NCBI GenBank assembly: GCA_958299035.1
Contig: CATQJL010000223.1
Span: 79,687,322 to 79,751,321 of the forward strand
Direction of reading: 5' to 3'
Source of the DNA: Cylicocyclus nassatus
Taxonomy: Eukaryota; Nematoda; Chromadorea; Rhabditida; Strongylidae
DNA length: 64,000 nt
Of this stretch, positions 12,067 to 24,594 are shown one piece after another. Made by a program: the position numbers and the translations under genes. Below the pieces are notes generated by a model. It made no database searches. It saw nothing but the letters and a program-made list of their open reading frames with translations, and was not told where the DNA came from. Position 1 is the first letter of the stretch; every line of letters begins with the position of its first letter.

Positions 12067-12652
12067 TTAAAAAGGTAGAAGATGACTGTCAACTCTGGTT
12101 AACTTATCCCTAAAGGATCGCACATTGGATGAACCAACTATGTCCTTAGGTAGAAGCTGAAACCAACGAGCAGATCTATAAAATATGCTGTTGTACATTT
12201 TCTCCCTATTGTGTTTCATGATCTTGGCATAATGTGAGTTGAAACCTCCCAACCTTTGACTGGCTGGCATAAATATCCAGTACTACTTACTAGCTTTTAG
12301 TCTGATCTCCCCTCTGACCACTTGGAAACAGAAAACAAGATCAGAGCGAGGAGAAATATTACGGCGATAAGAAAGACTCTGGAGAGTAAGCTTTTTGAAC
12401 CGTATACTATAAGCAAGTGGGACACTATTGGGAGAAATGCGTTTATACAAAAGACGTGTAAAGGTTTTTTTGCACCTTTTCAAGCTTACAAATGTCCTTT
12501 CTTCTAGTAGGGTTCCACACTTGGGAACAATATTCCAGGTGTCGACGAACAAGAATCTTATAAAGACGCGTCAAAAGAACAGGAGAGTTAGTCTTTACAC
12601 TTCGGAAAAGTAAGAACAAAGAAGAGTAAGCTTTCTTTACAATAGCGTCCAC
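12067..12652 (-). pseudogene. CR1-type ORF2, C-terminal part
   Basis: Overlapping minus-strand frames read KKAYSSLFLLFRSVK, LEYCSQVWNPTRRKD and, further on, ARWFQLLPKDIVGSSNVRSF. The first two align directly with KKAYNVLYAIFRSVH and LEYCPQIWNPYLKRD of the plus-strand LINE, so this is the segment after the reverse transcriptase. At least two frameshifts separate the pieces. Its upstream neighbour is on the far side of the inserted foldback element, at 13990-14183. Confidence 0.75.
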
Positions 12653-12750
12653 CTGCTCAGTAAACCTGTCTTGAATCAGTGATCACTCCTAAATCTCTAG
12701 CTGACAAGGAAGTGTTCCTTAGTCAGCTCGGTCAACCCGGATGAGTCATA

Positions 12751-13590
<840 letters not shown>

Positions 13591-13989
13591 TATCACCATA
13601 ACGAGCTTGGAACGCGTATTCCAAATCTGCTTTTGGCTTCTGCGGAACAACTTTACAAAGGAAGTTATCAGCGTTTGAAAGTCTAAATTTATCAAGTCTT
13701 GAGTGGCGTAAAATTGGCGAAAGCTGCACAATATCACGTAAAAGTGAGTTTTCAGTTTTGTATGAAATTATACTGACTACAAGGACGGAAAACAGCCAGT
13801 GGAAGCCCGCTAGGTGTTGTTTCAGATCTTTTCGCCAATCTTATAAGCCACTGCAAACATGACAACTTCAAACTTTCTGACCTTCATAACATCTTTCGTA
13901 GAGTCGTTCCGCAGAAAAGAAGAGCAGATTTGGAATCAGCATTTCAAGCCCGTTACGATGATGTATAAATCATCCGGGTTGGCCGAGCT

Positions 13990-15125
13990 GACTCGGGAAC
14001 TCTTCCTTGTGAGCAACACACCCTCAAAGCAGTGCCACCAACTACATAAGTGCCTACAAACAGGTCACCCATATGCAGAACAAAGCTTTTACTAAGATTG
14101 AGTGATAAATTCCATTGATCAGCCCAAGTGACCAACTGTGTAAGACTGTTGCAATGCTGATTGAACCTGCGATTGATCTTCAAGACTATATACCGTATGT
14201 TTCGATATTATCAGCATACATCTGCACTTTTATATTAGAGGAGGGAAGTCTTCGAAGTAGATCGAGTGTATATATCAGAAAAAGTAGAGGGCGACAACAC
14301 TGCCCCTTGCGGAACACCACTTGCACAACTATATGCATGCGAAAATTCATTACAAACCTTGACTGTCATAAAGCGGTTGTGCAAATATGAGGAAAACCAG
14401 TCGAGCAAAGAGCCGTCTATGCCTAGTGCCTTCAACTTGAGTAGCAGTTTACCATGGCTAACTCTGTCAAATGCTTTAGACAGATATAAAGCACATCTAC
14501 AGACTTTCGGTGGTTCAAAGCTAGCATCCAATCGTAGGTACTATCAACAAGGTTAGTCGTAGTAGAGGCACCACTAATGAAGCCATGCTGCTCCGCTGGA
14601 ATCAAATGCATTTTGTTAAGCCATGACAACAGTCTATCTCTTATAATTCTTTCCATGACTTTAGATGACGCTGGTAGAAGGCTAATTGGTCGAAAATCAC
14701 TAATCAACTTAGCTCCTTGGATCTTTGGAATAGCAGTCACCAGGGCATGCTTCCATAAGTCCGGCACCACACCTAATAGCATAGAGATGTTGAAAATGTG
14801 TGCCAGCGGGATCGACAGAGAAGCTGCACATCTTTTATGAACAATCGGAGGGATGCCATCATAAGTTTGTGTTGGAAGACTTTAGCTTCCTCAGAAACTT
14901 GAAGACTTCAGATGGCTCAAAATATACACAACTACAATGGCTCTTTGGCATTGCAGTATTGCCAGGTGCAGGGAATTCATGATCATCATCAGTAGTAAAG
15001 ACACTTGCCAAGTAAGTGCTTAGAATTCTGGCTTTATCAGCATCAGCAAAATGAGAAATTCCCGACAGATCTCCAAGAGTAGAAAATGTCTTACTGGCTT
15101 TCATTTTGGAATTGATATCTAACAA
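13990..15125 (-). pseudogene. CR1-type reverse transcriptase remnant
   Basis: From 5' to 3' on the minus strand: a linker piece (LSTYLASVFTTDDDHEF), reverse transcriptase fingers (FRPISLLPASSKVMERIIRD; HGFISGASTTTNL), palm (LSKAFDRVSHGKLL, then SGVPQGAVLSP), the catalytic box as QMYADNIETYG near 14205, and thumb (WNLSLNLSKSFVLHMG). The second catalytic aspartate is asparagine (YADN instead of YADD), and frames change several times. The reverse transcriptase would have synthesised element cDNA at the target site; this copy cannot. Confidence 0.85.
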
Positions 15126-15130
15126 TAAGT

Positions 15131-15830
15131 TTGAGCTTAGCGATTACAGTCACTCAGAAGGTGCGTTTTTACATGTTTACCTCATAACCGTGAAAACTAC
15201 CTCAAAAAAGATATCTGTTTAATGAAATTCCCACAAGCTAGAAGACTTCATCTACAGATCGTGTATGGTAAACCTACCAGCCCTTTGACACTCTTTCATA
15301 TGGCGCTATGGCTATGCCTATGTCAGGGGCTCAAGACGAGAAATTCAGGATCACATAAGATTGCGCCTTTCGGAATTTCCTCAAAATGACTCTTGAGCTG
15401 GTCTATTTTGAATTAGCAGAATGCGTCTTTTTGTTACTTCCTGGAAATCACATTTCATAACATTATTGTTACTTAACAAAATTGGTGTTAATAAGATTTT
15501 ACTTGCTCTTCATTTTGCAGTTGGACTAGTGCGCTCATTAGCCAGCTGTAATAGAAGCAATCGTTTCCATCGCAGTTTGAAGCAGTAAAATTAATGAGCA
15601 GAAATAAAAGAATTTATTTTTAGTGTACTGCCTAAAAGTCATACAATAGCTTTAACCTTAGCAAATACGAAAAACATTCGATAGTATAACGTGAATGAAT
15701 GCCGATAAGTTCTAGGAAAAGGACACGTGCAAATGAAGAGTTATAATGGATCTTGCTTTTATGGCGTGAAGCCCTAGAAAGCAACTATTTGGTGATTCTG
15801 CATCTATGGAGTAGCGAAGACATTGGGCGA
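15131..15830. other. Unassigned spacer
   Basis: No family-like reading frame or repeat ends recognised. Confidence 0.3.
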
Positions 15831-15928
15831 TGTTTTGTGCTGCTCTAAATCTCACGATTGCAGATTGCTAATATCATATAGATGATATTAGCAATCTGCA
15901 ATCGTGAGATTTAGAGCAGCACAAAACA
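15831..15928. repeat. Perfect palindrome with 47-bp arms
   Basis: Arms 15831-15877 and 15882-15928 are exact reverse complements around ATAG. TGTTTTGTGCTGCTCTAAAT begins the left arm. No target duplication seen, so it may be a hairpin MITE, a template-switch product or an assembly fold. Confidence 0.9.
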
Positions 15929-16071
15929 GTTTTGCTGTGTCAACTAGATACTAGTGCGTTTATTTGATTGGTCGTCGTTGAAAATTTTGTTTTGGTTCAA
16001 CCATTTTTTTGTTTTCAGAGATATTTTTAGACTGCACATCATCCCTGCAACACTATGTCTCTTCTTGCCTA

Positions 16072-16361
16072 CTCAGATAACCGCCGGGGGCAGGCGGGCG
16101 CCGGAAAATACACATTGCCAAAAATTCGCATTCCGCTCGCAAATTCCAGGAACATGGTCAGCGTGTTTTTGAGAGACCGCTTGTTAAATTTTTTTCCGCT
16201 CTTATCTTTTGCAGATATATTGCTGAATCTTTGAAGAATCGAGAACTCAGCAAGCGGTCTTCCGAAAAGTCCTGTATGCTTTCCAAAAATTCCGCGGGCG
16301 GGGTGCGAGAAATCAGCCATCTATTTCTCCGGTGCCCGCCTGCCCCCGGCGATTGTCTGAG
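16072..16361. mobile_element. TA-flanked MITE, CTCAG family copy 1
   Basis: Ends CTCAGATAACCGCCGGGGGC and the complement (GCCCCCGGCGATTGTCTGAG) with TA on both sides (16070-16071, 16362-16363). The interior contains GAGAACTCAGCAAGCGGTCT and GCAGATATATTGCTGA, shared with the copy at 56264-56582. No transposase. TA duplication points to a Tc1/mariner-type source. Confidence 0.8.
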
Positions 16362-16628
16362 TAGGTGGTTTCCTTCATCTCTGACGAGACTGATATCATT
16401 ACCGATGGTAGCTCGCTTTCAACTGCTTACTAGCTTTTCCAAAACAGGTGCTCCATAATGAATGGAAAGATGTTCCGGCGAGAAACCGTTAGCATCTTCC
16501 CTAATGCTTGCGACCTTAGAAAATGCTTCGTATAGCAGTCTGTAGAAAGTGGTCGATCTCGGTTTGGAAGTTGGCGGAATGGAAGACAATGCCGAAACTA
16601 AGTGAGGCTAGCGAGATATTTGGTGGTA

Positions 16629-17371
16629 CAGTCGAGTAGATTTCCTGCTTAATATAGTGTCTCTGCAGACGCGACAACGCTGGGGCGTCAATAAATACTT
16701 TGCGAGTTCCCGAGCCAGTGTTTTCCAGTGTTTTCTTTGCTTATTTCATGCTTTTTAGTTGATTTGTTGGCGATAAAGAGGAAAAGGGTAAGTTAAAGAG
16801 TAGTTTCTGTTTTCTGAGAAGTTCTATCATCGCATATTCAGATATCCACGTGGAAGCATTTCGCGTCAGCTTCTTGTCTATTTTTTTGTCATTCCCTTTT
16901 CTTCTGTCACTTCTTCTTTCACACTTTTTCCTTCTTGTGCGGCGTTTCTTTAAACGCTAGTTGGCTTGTCTTGCAGCAACTTCGGATTTCATCCATAAGA
17001 AATAGCAATTTAATCAAGTACTTCATGTGATAAAGACAATAAGTCAATCGTAAAAACCCACTAGCGTTCAAAGAAGTACCTCACAAGAAGAAAGAGACAT
17101 GAAGTGACAAAAAAATAGACAAGAAGCTGACGCGAACTGCTTTCACGTGGATATATCTGTGAATATGCGATGATAAAACTTCTCAGAAAACAGATACTAC
17201 TCTTTAACTTACCCTTTTCTTCTTTATCAGCAACGAATCACCTAAAAAGCATAGAATAAGCAAAGAAAACACTGGAAAACACTAGCTCGGGAACTCGCCA
17301 GGCAATTATTGACGCCCCAGCGTTGTCGCGTCTGCAGGGACACTATATTAAGCAGGAAATCTACTCGACTG
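16629..17371. mobile_element. 743-bp palindromic TA-flanked element
   Basis: Left end CAGTCGAGTAGATTTCCTGC, right end its complement, TA at 16627-16628 and 17372-17373. The arms (about 16629-16975 and 17030-17371) match over nearly their whole length, including ACGCGACAACGCTGGGGCGT. This is Tc1/mariner-like by target site and CAGT terminus; nothing is encoded. Confidence 0.8.
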
Positions 17372-17414
17372 TATGGTGTCAGATATAACGCACGACATTT
17401 TCAGGCCTTTAAAA

Positions 17415-17500
17415 TGACGAAAGTGCTGCAGCGTCGCGTCGATCAAATATATGCTATGATTTATTTGATTGGCTAGACGCTGCAGCACTTTCATGCTATG
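17415..17500. repeat. Hairpin with AAAGTGCTGCAGCGTC arms
   Basis: GAAAGTGCTGCAGCGTCGCG near 17419 is mirrored by GACGCTGCAGCACTTTC near 17475, with ATCAAAT/ATTTGAT continuing the stem. No target duplication recognised. Confidence 0.7.
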
Positions 17501-18054
17501 GGCAACTATGCTAACCTAAATCAAAACCTGCGCAGTGTTCATCAACCGAACCTTTGAAGGTAGGGTTTAGCTCGGTTAACCCATACCTACGAACGCTACC
17601 TCAAAAGTAAAGTTAAGCTTGAAGTAGCGTTTTACCCCAGAATACGAATTAACCCGTATTCACGGCTTATCGAATTAGGTTTTACCCCTGCATAGAGTGA
17701 GGTTAAATACTCTGACCCTTCGTGCAAATTTGAAGTGATCATGTTTCAAACAAATAGATTTTTATGATTACCATATTCTCGAGTTCACTATAGTTTCTCT
17801 TCGTCTTTTCGACTGATGTTATCATTCGGTAATATACTGTTGTTAAAGCGAAAAATTTAGTTTTGGATAAAATACACGTTCAATTAAGGGCTTGGCTTGA
17901 CGGATATCAAGCTCGACAACTCATAGAAGTTGGTGGAGCTGCATCAACCAAATCTCAATCCACCAATACACTTGTTCAGTAAATGTTTGTTCATCATGTA
18001 GCTCAACTGAATACATATGAAGCTGATCAACAAAGTATTACCAGAAAATCTCAC

Positions 18055-18297
18055 AGATAAGTCCTCTTTCAGATAAGTCCACTTTTTTGATTCAGCTAAG
18101 CCCCTTCAGATAAGTCCGTTACCTTTCTATTATAACTACACTGAAATGTTGTCATATTAGTCCGAAGACTGTCAGATAAGTCCGCACTCATCTGTAGACG
18201 GACTATCTGATGGGATGACTTTTTGCAAAATTCTTGGCGGTCCGAGGGTGCATTTTTATCGATTTTTCTTGTCAAAAAGCGGAATTATCTGTAAGAT
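18055..18297. mobile_element. Putative small TIR insertion with AGATAAGTCC repeats
   Basis: Missing from the paralogous repeat at 41.2 kb. Ends CAGATAAGTCC and GGAATTATCTG are roughly inverted. Inside, the motif TCAGATAAGTCC recurs four or five times, once as an inverted pair with CGGACTATCTGA. Confidence 0.4.
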
Positions 18298-18401
18298 GTA
18301 AAATTTTTGACCGTAAGTTTCGTAATCCTAATTTGTAATATGATTAGACGGAACGAAAAGAGGCCAAATTAAGTCTGAGATAATAACCATATTAACCGTT
18401 A

Positions 18402-19205
18402 GGTTGTAACGAAAGTTCCCGGGCAGTTTTGGAAATTTCATTTTTTGACTCATTTTTCGCGCTCGGTCGAAACTTGACGATAAGTATTCTACAGGGTTCG
18501 TAGAAGAAAGTCTAGGCTTCTAGAATCGCATCCGGCTTTTATCGATATCAAGCCATATTTGATCTATACACCAATAAGTCTGTACCACGACAAAAATTCC
18601 ACAATTTTTTTACTGCCATCTTATTATGAACAAAGAAAACCATTTAAGGGTTGGTCAGTATGATTAAGAAGACTGTTCACTTCAAAACCGCATCTGCCCG
18701 AATTTCGCAATGGGCACACAAAAAGTACAAGCTCTCAAACTTGCGACTGTACCTGTTTTCGCAATCGGCGTCGATTTTGCAAGAATCGTCACTCCTCGAT
18801 GATTGGCCTAATAGATGTGCAGGCATCACCCCTACAATATTTGCAGCAATCGAAGAATTGATTCATTCCATGGAAACAAGAAATACTTCAGACTCATTTA
18901 CTCAAAAAATGGGCATTTTTAGGGTAAAAAATGGCCAATTTTTCAATTTTTTCGGGAAACTTTCTACAGGCTGTCCTCTAAGATCATAACACAGTCTACA
19001 AACAGCCCCAGCAGTGCTACATAACTTTCTCTGCTGCGCGTGCTGGTGTCCCGAAATGAAGTGCTAAGGACCCAACAATGAGCACAGTTGGTAGACAAAA
19101 TTGCCTTTGCAGTAAAGTTTGCAGCTTTCAAAAAAGATCAACCTGCTTGAAGTTACAGCAGTTTACAGGAAAATTTTGCAAGTTCGAGAACTTCCGTTAC
19201 AACCC
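18402..19205. mobile_element. Putative mariner-like TIR insertion
   Basis: Ends GGTTGTAACGAAAGTTC and GAACTTCCGTTACAACC are inverted, and the segment is absent from the paralogous repeat at 41.3 kb. It contains a 112-codon plus-strand open frame (18651-18989, starting MVSMIKKTVHFKTAS) that I do not recognise and that shows no catalytic DDD/DDE box. A non-autonomous element is the simplest reading. Confidence 0.5.
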
Positions 19206-19529
19206 AATAAGTGTTTGTTGTCGAAACAGCGTCGCTGGGACTGAAGGTGCATCGAGACATCATTTTGTGTTTGTATGTCACGATAAACGAACCTCTATGC
19301 TAAGTTTAAACATATCCTGATTAGCACATTTCTAAATACGGGTTGATCGCTTTGTCGGGTAAACGTAAACCTAAAGTCAAGGCTTCTCCCTTTACGGCAG
19401 CGTTCTTGAATACGGTGTTTAATCGCTTTAGGGGTAAGGTTTGTTCTCAACGTATTTCAACTCTTGAAAGTACCCCGTGCTTCGTGACGAATATGGGTTT
19501 TATGCTTTTTGGGGTCATCAACAAATCTT

Positions 19530-19600
19530 GAAGGTAAACCTTACCCTTGAAGGTAAAACTTACCTTCAAGGGTAAGGTTTACCTTCAAAATTTGTTGGTG
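19530..19600. repeat. GAAGGTAAACCTTACCC inverted and direct repeats
   Basis: Alternating copies of GAAGGTAAACCTTACC and its complement make a strong hairpin inside the long repeat; the corresponding stretch of the 41.6-kb copy is diverged. Confidence 0.6.
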
Positions 19601-21583
19601 ATTACGTTTACTTTACGACGCAGCTACTGAAGCAAAAATCTTAGTTTGAACGAACTTGGATCCTGGAAGTTATTAGGTGCTAATGTTTTTTCGTCTTATG
19701 ATGCACAACATAGACATGTCATTTGTGTATGCCCATGTACGTAGTCACAACAAACATTACCAATGATGGCAATCATTGGTAATCTCTGTAGCAACTCCGT
19801 CTCTGCAATCACGCGCAGGCAACATCAAATGTCACACGTAACAATTTAAATCACAATTGTTGCAAAATTCTATAAATAGCAAAGAAAGTTTCCGAGTAAG
19901 TCTCGACAAACTGATTTTAACCAGATTTATTTTGACAGCTGTGGCGGAACTTTATTGTCTTTTCTAGAGTTTTTACACAGTATCTCGACTGGAGCTTAGG
20001 GAACGTTATACGTGCAGAGTCACACTGAAGTTTTATAAGGAAACATTTACATTGTTCAAGTCCATTCTACCTTTTCAATGTAAAATCAGAGGCCGTAGTA
20101 ATTCTTTAAACGTGAGCAGAAATTTTCGCAACCTGACAAGAGAATGGTCAAAAATCGAAGTGGCCGTTCCAAACAAGCTGCATACCATTCGATGCAGCAT
20201 GGAATGCTAATTTCAAATGTACTCCGTATCTGCAAAGCGCCTTTGTAGGCGAAGTCATATGCGCTTTATTGCAGAAAAATCGTGCACAAATTTTTTTAAT
20301 CGGGCACATTATTGCTCTTTTTCACCTCTAGGTACCGGCCATATGAAGTGACCTAGGTGCATGTTTTGGTCCAACACTGGGCCGAGAATGGTTCTGTACG
20401 GCCAAGTTTGCCCTTTACACGCACCATTTCTTAACGAAATGATGGCTTTCAACGGCTTATAATTTCATCCACAAAAGTGCTCTGCAGATAAAGAAGACAG
20501 AATTTAGAGTCATCGTTTTATGCTGCATCTAATGGTGTGCAGTTTGCTTGAAAACGCCGCTTCAATTTCTTACCATTGTCTTGTAAGCTCGAGCTTAGCT
20601 TCGTTCCGCAAGCCATTGATCTATTAAATTGTTCGGAAATTAATGCAGGTTCTTGCAAATGCATTTCCAAGAGGATCGTTCTTTTTTATATGTGCATCTC
20701 GGGATCAATTTCGCTGCAAGGAAGCGCTCTTATCTCTTTCTTAGGTATCTTAACTCCACGAGCAACTCCATTTGTTCGAATTTTACGACCTCCGAAAATG
20801 AAACTTTGGGTCACAAAACTTACCCTTTGCACTATTTTGCCTAAAACATATTCAGCAAGAGGAATATTTCCACGATAATATAGCTAAAGCAAGTTGCTTG
20901 AGCGAACCTGCAAAACGAACTGTAACGCTTCCTTTTAACCATCAAGCGAGCAGTGAAATTGAGGCTCTAACAGAGCAATTGTCGCGGCCACGTCACCGTG
21001 TAGAAAAGTTTCCCAAAGAAAGCGACCCTGAGAGTCTCTCTTCGTGCTTAAAGAGTGGGTCCAGTGCCGTTAGGTACTACTTCAATCGGTACCCCCCAGG
21101 ATTTATTTTTGGTGAGTAAAAAAAATTCGATTTTCGAAGATTGCAGCCATGGAGAAAATGTCAGAAACATGAAGATTTTGCTTCCGCAATTTTTTGCACC
21201 GCAGAATGCATAGCAATATAAGTAGTACTGTTCTGTGGCTATAAGCTGCAGAAGTTTCTCGCGGAACACTCATATTTGATAGAAGTTTACAATCTGCCAA
21301 AGATGAGGTTGTTAAAGGAAACTCTTCTTGTTTCTGGTTTCCACTAATTTATTTGTTGAAGCTGCAGGTACAAAGTGGACCTGCATTGGATAGGCAGAGA
21401 TTTGCTGATCACAGCGGTTTTTACTACATTTCAAAATTTGCAATTTCAGAGGAGTTATGACACTTTGAAGTGAGGATTTGTGAAACATACATTGATTTCT
21501 GGACAGCTTGATATTTACCGGCTATCTTTATAACGCGAATATCATGAGGTAGTACGTCATCTTTAATTGGCAGATCAAATCGT

Positions 21584-21632
21584 AACTTAGGTCGCGAGCT
21601 GTGCTCAACAAGCACAGCTCGCGACCTAAGTT
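21584..21632. repeat. Perfect hairpin with 22-bp arms
   Basis: AACTTAGGTCGCGAGCTGTG on the left is exactly mirrored on the right around CAACA. The paralogous repeat (about 43537) has only one arm (AACTTAGGTCGGGAGCT), so the second arm was gained by local inverted duplication in this copy, or lost in the other. Confidence 0.9.
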
Positions 21633-21883
21633 CCGATTGTAGGAAAGGCTTGTAGGAAGGTAACCGACAATTTGACCAATGGCATGCCGGGATGAAAATG
21701 AGCTCAAGCTCGGGTTACGGCCTCCTACCTTACGTCCATGAACCTTACTACGGCCTTAGGAAACAAAGGCCAATAGTAAACCCTCCCTCAGCTCAAATAA
21801 TCTGAACTGACCCTTTCAGAAGAAATCCGTAAGCTGATGTTATGACCTCCTTGCTTCAGTGCTATAATAATGCATGATGAGCT

Positions 21884-23371
21884 CTCAGACAAATGACCGG
21901 AACTTCCGCAGAGCGCTTGCGGAAGTTCCGCCCGGTCACCTGCGGAAGTTCCGAAATGAGCTCCTGCGGAAGTTCCAAAGAATGCCAACCATAACAGCAA
22001 AAGGGAACACCGAAGCGAGATTTGAACCTCACTCTATTGACTGTGAGACCCACCTACTATCGTCTACGCTACTGCTGACATCTTATATATAAAGCTGAAT
22101 GTCTGTTTGTCTGTCTGTCTGTCTGTATGTATGTCTGTCTGTACGTATGTTCCGAATAGAAAATTCCATTTCTGAACCGATCCGGACCATCGATTTTTGA
22201 TTATCGATTTTTTGCAAAGTTTGAGCTACGGAGCTGGGAGTTGGCACAGGGGGGTAATCGAGCATGGGGATTCCGAATACAATATTGGTTTTCAGGATTA
22301 TCGATTACTTTTATCGATTTTATCGATTTTTTTGCAAAGTTTGAGCTACGGGGCTGGGAGTTCGCACGGGGGGGGTAATCGAGCATGGGGATTCCGAATA
22401 CAATATTGGTTTTCGGGATTATCGATTACTATTATCGATTTTATCGATTTTTTTGCAAAGTTTGAGCTAGGGGGCTGGGAGTTGGCACAGGGGGGTAATC
22501 GAGCATGCTGATCACCCCCAAGGGGGGTGATCAGCATGCTCGATTATACTCCTGTGCCAAATTCCAGCCCCCTAGCTCAAATTTTCAAAAAATCGATAAA
22601 ATCGAAAAAGTAATGGACGATCCTGAAAACTAATATTGTGTTCGTAATCTGCATGCTCGATTACCCTCCTGTGCAAACTCCCAGCCCCGCAGGTCAAACT
22701 TTACAAAAAAAATCGATAAAATCGATAAAAGTAATGGACGATCCTGAAAACTAATATTGTGTTCGTAATCAGCATGCTCGATTACCCCCCCCCCCCTGTG
22801 CAAACTCCCAGCCCCGCAGGTCAAACTTTACAAAAAAAAATCGATAAAATCGATAAAAGTAATGGACGATCCTGAAAACTAATGTTGTATTCGGAATCCC
22901 CATGCTCACTTCCCCCCCTGTGCCAACTCCTAGCCCTGTAGGTGAACTCTGCAAAAAAATCGATAAAAATCGGTAAAATCGACATCGATCGATAACGAAA
23001 AGTGGACTGTGACACCCGCCGGGGCCCGAAGTGTATGTGTGCCAAGTTTGGTCCGGATACGGCGGAGCCGGGTAAGCCAGCTAGTGTTCGATAATGCACT
23101 CTAGTTGTTGCAAGGCAACATCGCGGGACAACACATTCAAAGTCCTGCGGAAGTTCTGGCATGCCAAAGTGCTGCGAAAACTCTGGCATTTTTCGGAATT
23201 TCCGCAGGATTTTGAAGGAGGTTCTGCGGAAGTTCCGGTTTTTAACCATTTTGGCATGAAAACCCCGCGGAAGTTCCGATTTTTAATGTTTTCATTTTCG
23301 CAATAGTGAACAAAACCTTGCGGAACTTCTAATTTGGCTTGTATGGCGAAAGTTCCGATGATTTGTCTGAG
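21884..23371. mobile_element. TIR element with GCGGAAGTTCCG repeats, hosting a Helitron-like element
   Basis: Left end CTCAGACAAATGACCGGAAC and right end GTTCCGATGATTTGTCTGAG are inverted repeats. Both flanking halves (21895-21980 and 23140-23300) carry many copies of TGCGGAAGTTCCG, some inverted. The two halves are separated by the element 22081-23084. The CTCAGAC end resembles the CTCAG MITE family, but TA is not clearly duplicated here. Confidence 0.55.
22081..23084 (+). mobile_element. Helitron-like element, family A, copy 2, with internal inverted duplication
   Basis: Starts TCTTATATATAAAGCTGAAT after an A; (CTGT)n follows; ends GGCGGAGCCGGGTAAGCCAG then CTAG before a T. Inside, a repeat of about 120 bp (ATCGATTTTATCGATTTTT, then GAGCTACGGGGCTGGGAG, GGCACAGG, GGTAATCGAGCATG) occurs about three times forward to 22515 and about four times in reverse after 22516. 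The join is the palindrome around CACCCCCAAGGGGGGTG. The reverse part also carries the complement of the 5'-proximal block GGACCAAACTTGGCACAC. Confidence 0.7.
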
Positions 23372-23402
23372 CTAATAGCCAAGTAGCAAGTTAGTTGCCG
23401 CA

Positions 23403-23588
23403 ATGTTCCGCGCTGCTTGCCGTAAGCGAAGCCGTCGCCGTCGGTATGGCTTACGCAGACAACGCGCCCGTAAAGAGACGGAAAGACAAGTCCTGTATGT
23501 TGCTTATGAGATTCGTGAGACGATAAATCCGTTTAAATACCGCTCCACTTTTGGGGAGCTTAAATCCGTGGACCCTTTTGACGCCTAA
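23403..23588 (+). CDS. Small arginine-rich hypothetical frame
   Basis: 61 codons beginning MFRAACRKRSRRRRYGLR and ending with a TAA. Highly basic N-terminus, then a mixed segment (YVAYEIRETINPFKYRS). I recognise no family, the surroundings are transposon, and no promoter or splice context supports it. Confidence 0.15.
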   Translation: MFRAACRKRSRRRRYGLRRQRARKETERQVLYVAYEIRETINPFKYRSTFGELKSVDPFDA

Positions 23589-23599
23589 TCTAATATCGT

Positions 23600-24060
23600 A
23601 TCAGCCCGTTCTTAAGGAGGATGGACTTAGGTACTGCATGTTGTGCAAAATTGCACCTCGAGACGTTGACTGCATCTCGCTCTATGAATTTCCTTGATTT
23701 CAGCACGAAAAGTTATCGAAATTCTATTTTTTGCGAAAGCGGCGCCAAGGCAGAATCATCGCGGAGATTTGTCAATTCGCCAAGGTTTTACTCAAGTAAC
23801 TAAGAAATTTATGGCTTAGGAATGTCCGCGGTAATTATCGTCTTCATAGCGACTAACAAGCCAAAACGAATTCGGTAGTTCGACCCAATTTGCATTTGTT
23901 CCTTTACAAAAAGTTGCTCCCTTTAAAGTTACCAATCTTACAATAAAACAAGTAATGAGAATCCAAGATTCACTCGTGCCAGTCAGCATTTTGCGGCAAG
24001 TTCCAGAGCGATCATGATCTGAGAATGAGGAATGCAGACATTTGCAGTTGACTCCCACAG
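23600..24060 (+). mobile_element. Diverged relative of Helitron-like family B
   Basis: GCGGCGCCAAG, then TTTGTCAATTCGCCAAGGTTTTAC, ATTATCGTCTTCATAGCGACTA and AATTTGCATTTGTTCCTTTA follow the same order as in the family B copies at 12751 and 25755. The ends are not preserved. Confidence 0.5.
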
Positions 24061-24149
24061 TTCAAAATGGTGTGATCTCATAAATTGTCTGCGCGGCACA
24101 CAAGATTACTGTCAGGGCAAGATCAAGACCCTTTAGAATGTAGACAAAA

Positions 24150-24424
24150 TCTCGGGGGAAGGGGGGGGGGGGGACGTATCCATCTCTCGTCGGGATAGAT
24201 GTTCCCGTACAGGTCGAAATTCAGTAGACGCGGGCGCCCAAGGCCCATGATGCGCGAACGTGGGCGCCGGCCATGCAAGAGCCCGGTCGAGCAGTCAGGT
24301 AGGTCTGCAATGCCTGGACACCTATCTGATCTGTTTGTGTATAAATTTTGTGAAAAGCGCGTCTATTCGATTAGGTGGCCGAAAACGTTAACAAATCGAA
24401 CGATGTCATAGAATCAATGTCAAA
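24150..24424. other. Unassigned spacer with a poly-G run
   Basis: Contains a run of about 13 G near 24160-24173. Nothing else recognised. Confidence 0.3.
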
Positions 24425-24556
24425 ACAATCGCTACAAGACAAGTGTTACGAGTTCATTGCATGCAGATCTTCCTGTATTTTGGTTGCAATAGTTAGTGAA
24501 GTGTAGGAAGATCGCCATGCAATGATGTTATTACACTCGTCTTGTCGCGATTGATT
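24425..24556. mobile_element. Hairpin element of about 130 bp
   Basis: CAATCGCTACAAGACAAGTG at the left is mirrored by CACTCGTCTTGTCGCGATTG at the right, with inner arms ATGCAGATCTTCCT and AGGAAGATCGCCAT. No clear target duplication. Confidence 0.6.
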
Positions 24557-24594
24557 GCGACGATCAAATGGCGTGAACTCTGCCCGAGGCCTTC

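Larger units (their letters stand above)
17990..21765. repeat. Long dispersed repeat, copy 1
   Basis: Aligned by eye with 41140-43690: shared landmarks in the same order are GAAAAGAGGCCAAA, CATTTCTAAATACG, ATTTTATTTTGACAGCT, GGCCGTAGTAATTC, CAAGCCA(A/T)TGATCTAT, and AACTTAGGTCG with a terminal block near GGAAACAAAG. It contains two insertions absent from the other copy (about 18055-18297 and 18402-19205). Sub-element ends GGCCGTAGTAA (20090) and TTACTACGGCC (21756) suggest that part of it is itself a TIR element. No recognised coding content. Confidence 0.6.

Noticed and set aside
22195..22990. Regularly spaced repeats that could suggest a CRISPR array or satellite
   Set aside because: The genome is eukaryotic, spacers are not unique, and the repeats are part of a Helitron-like element.
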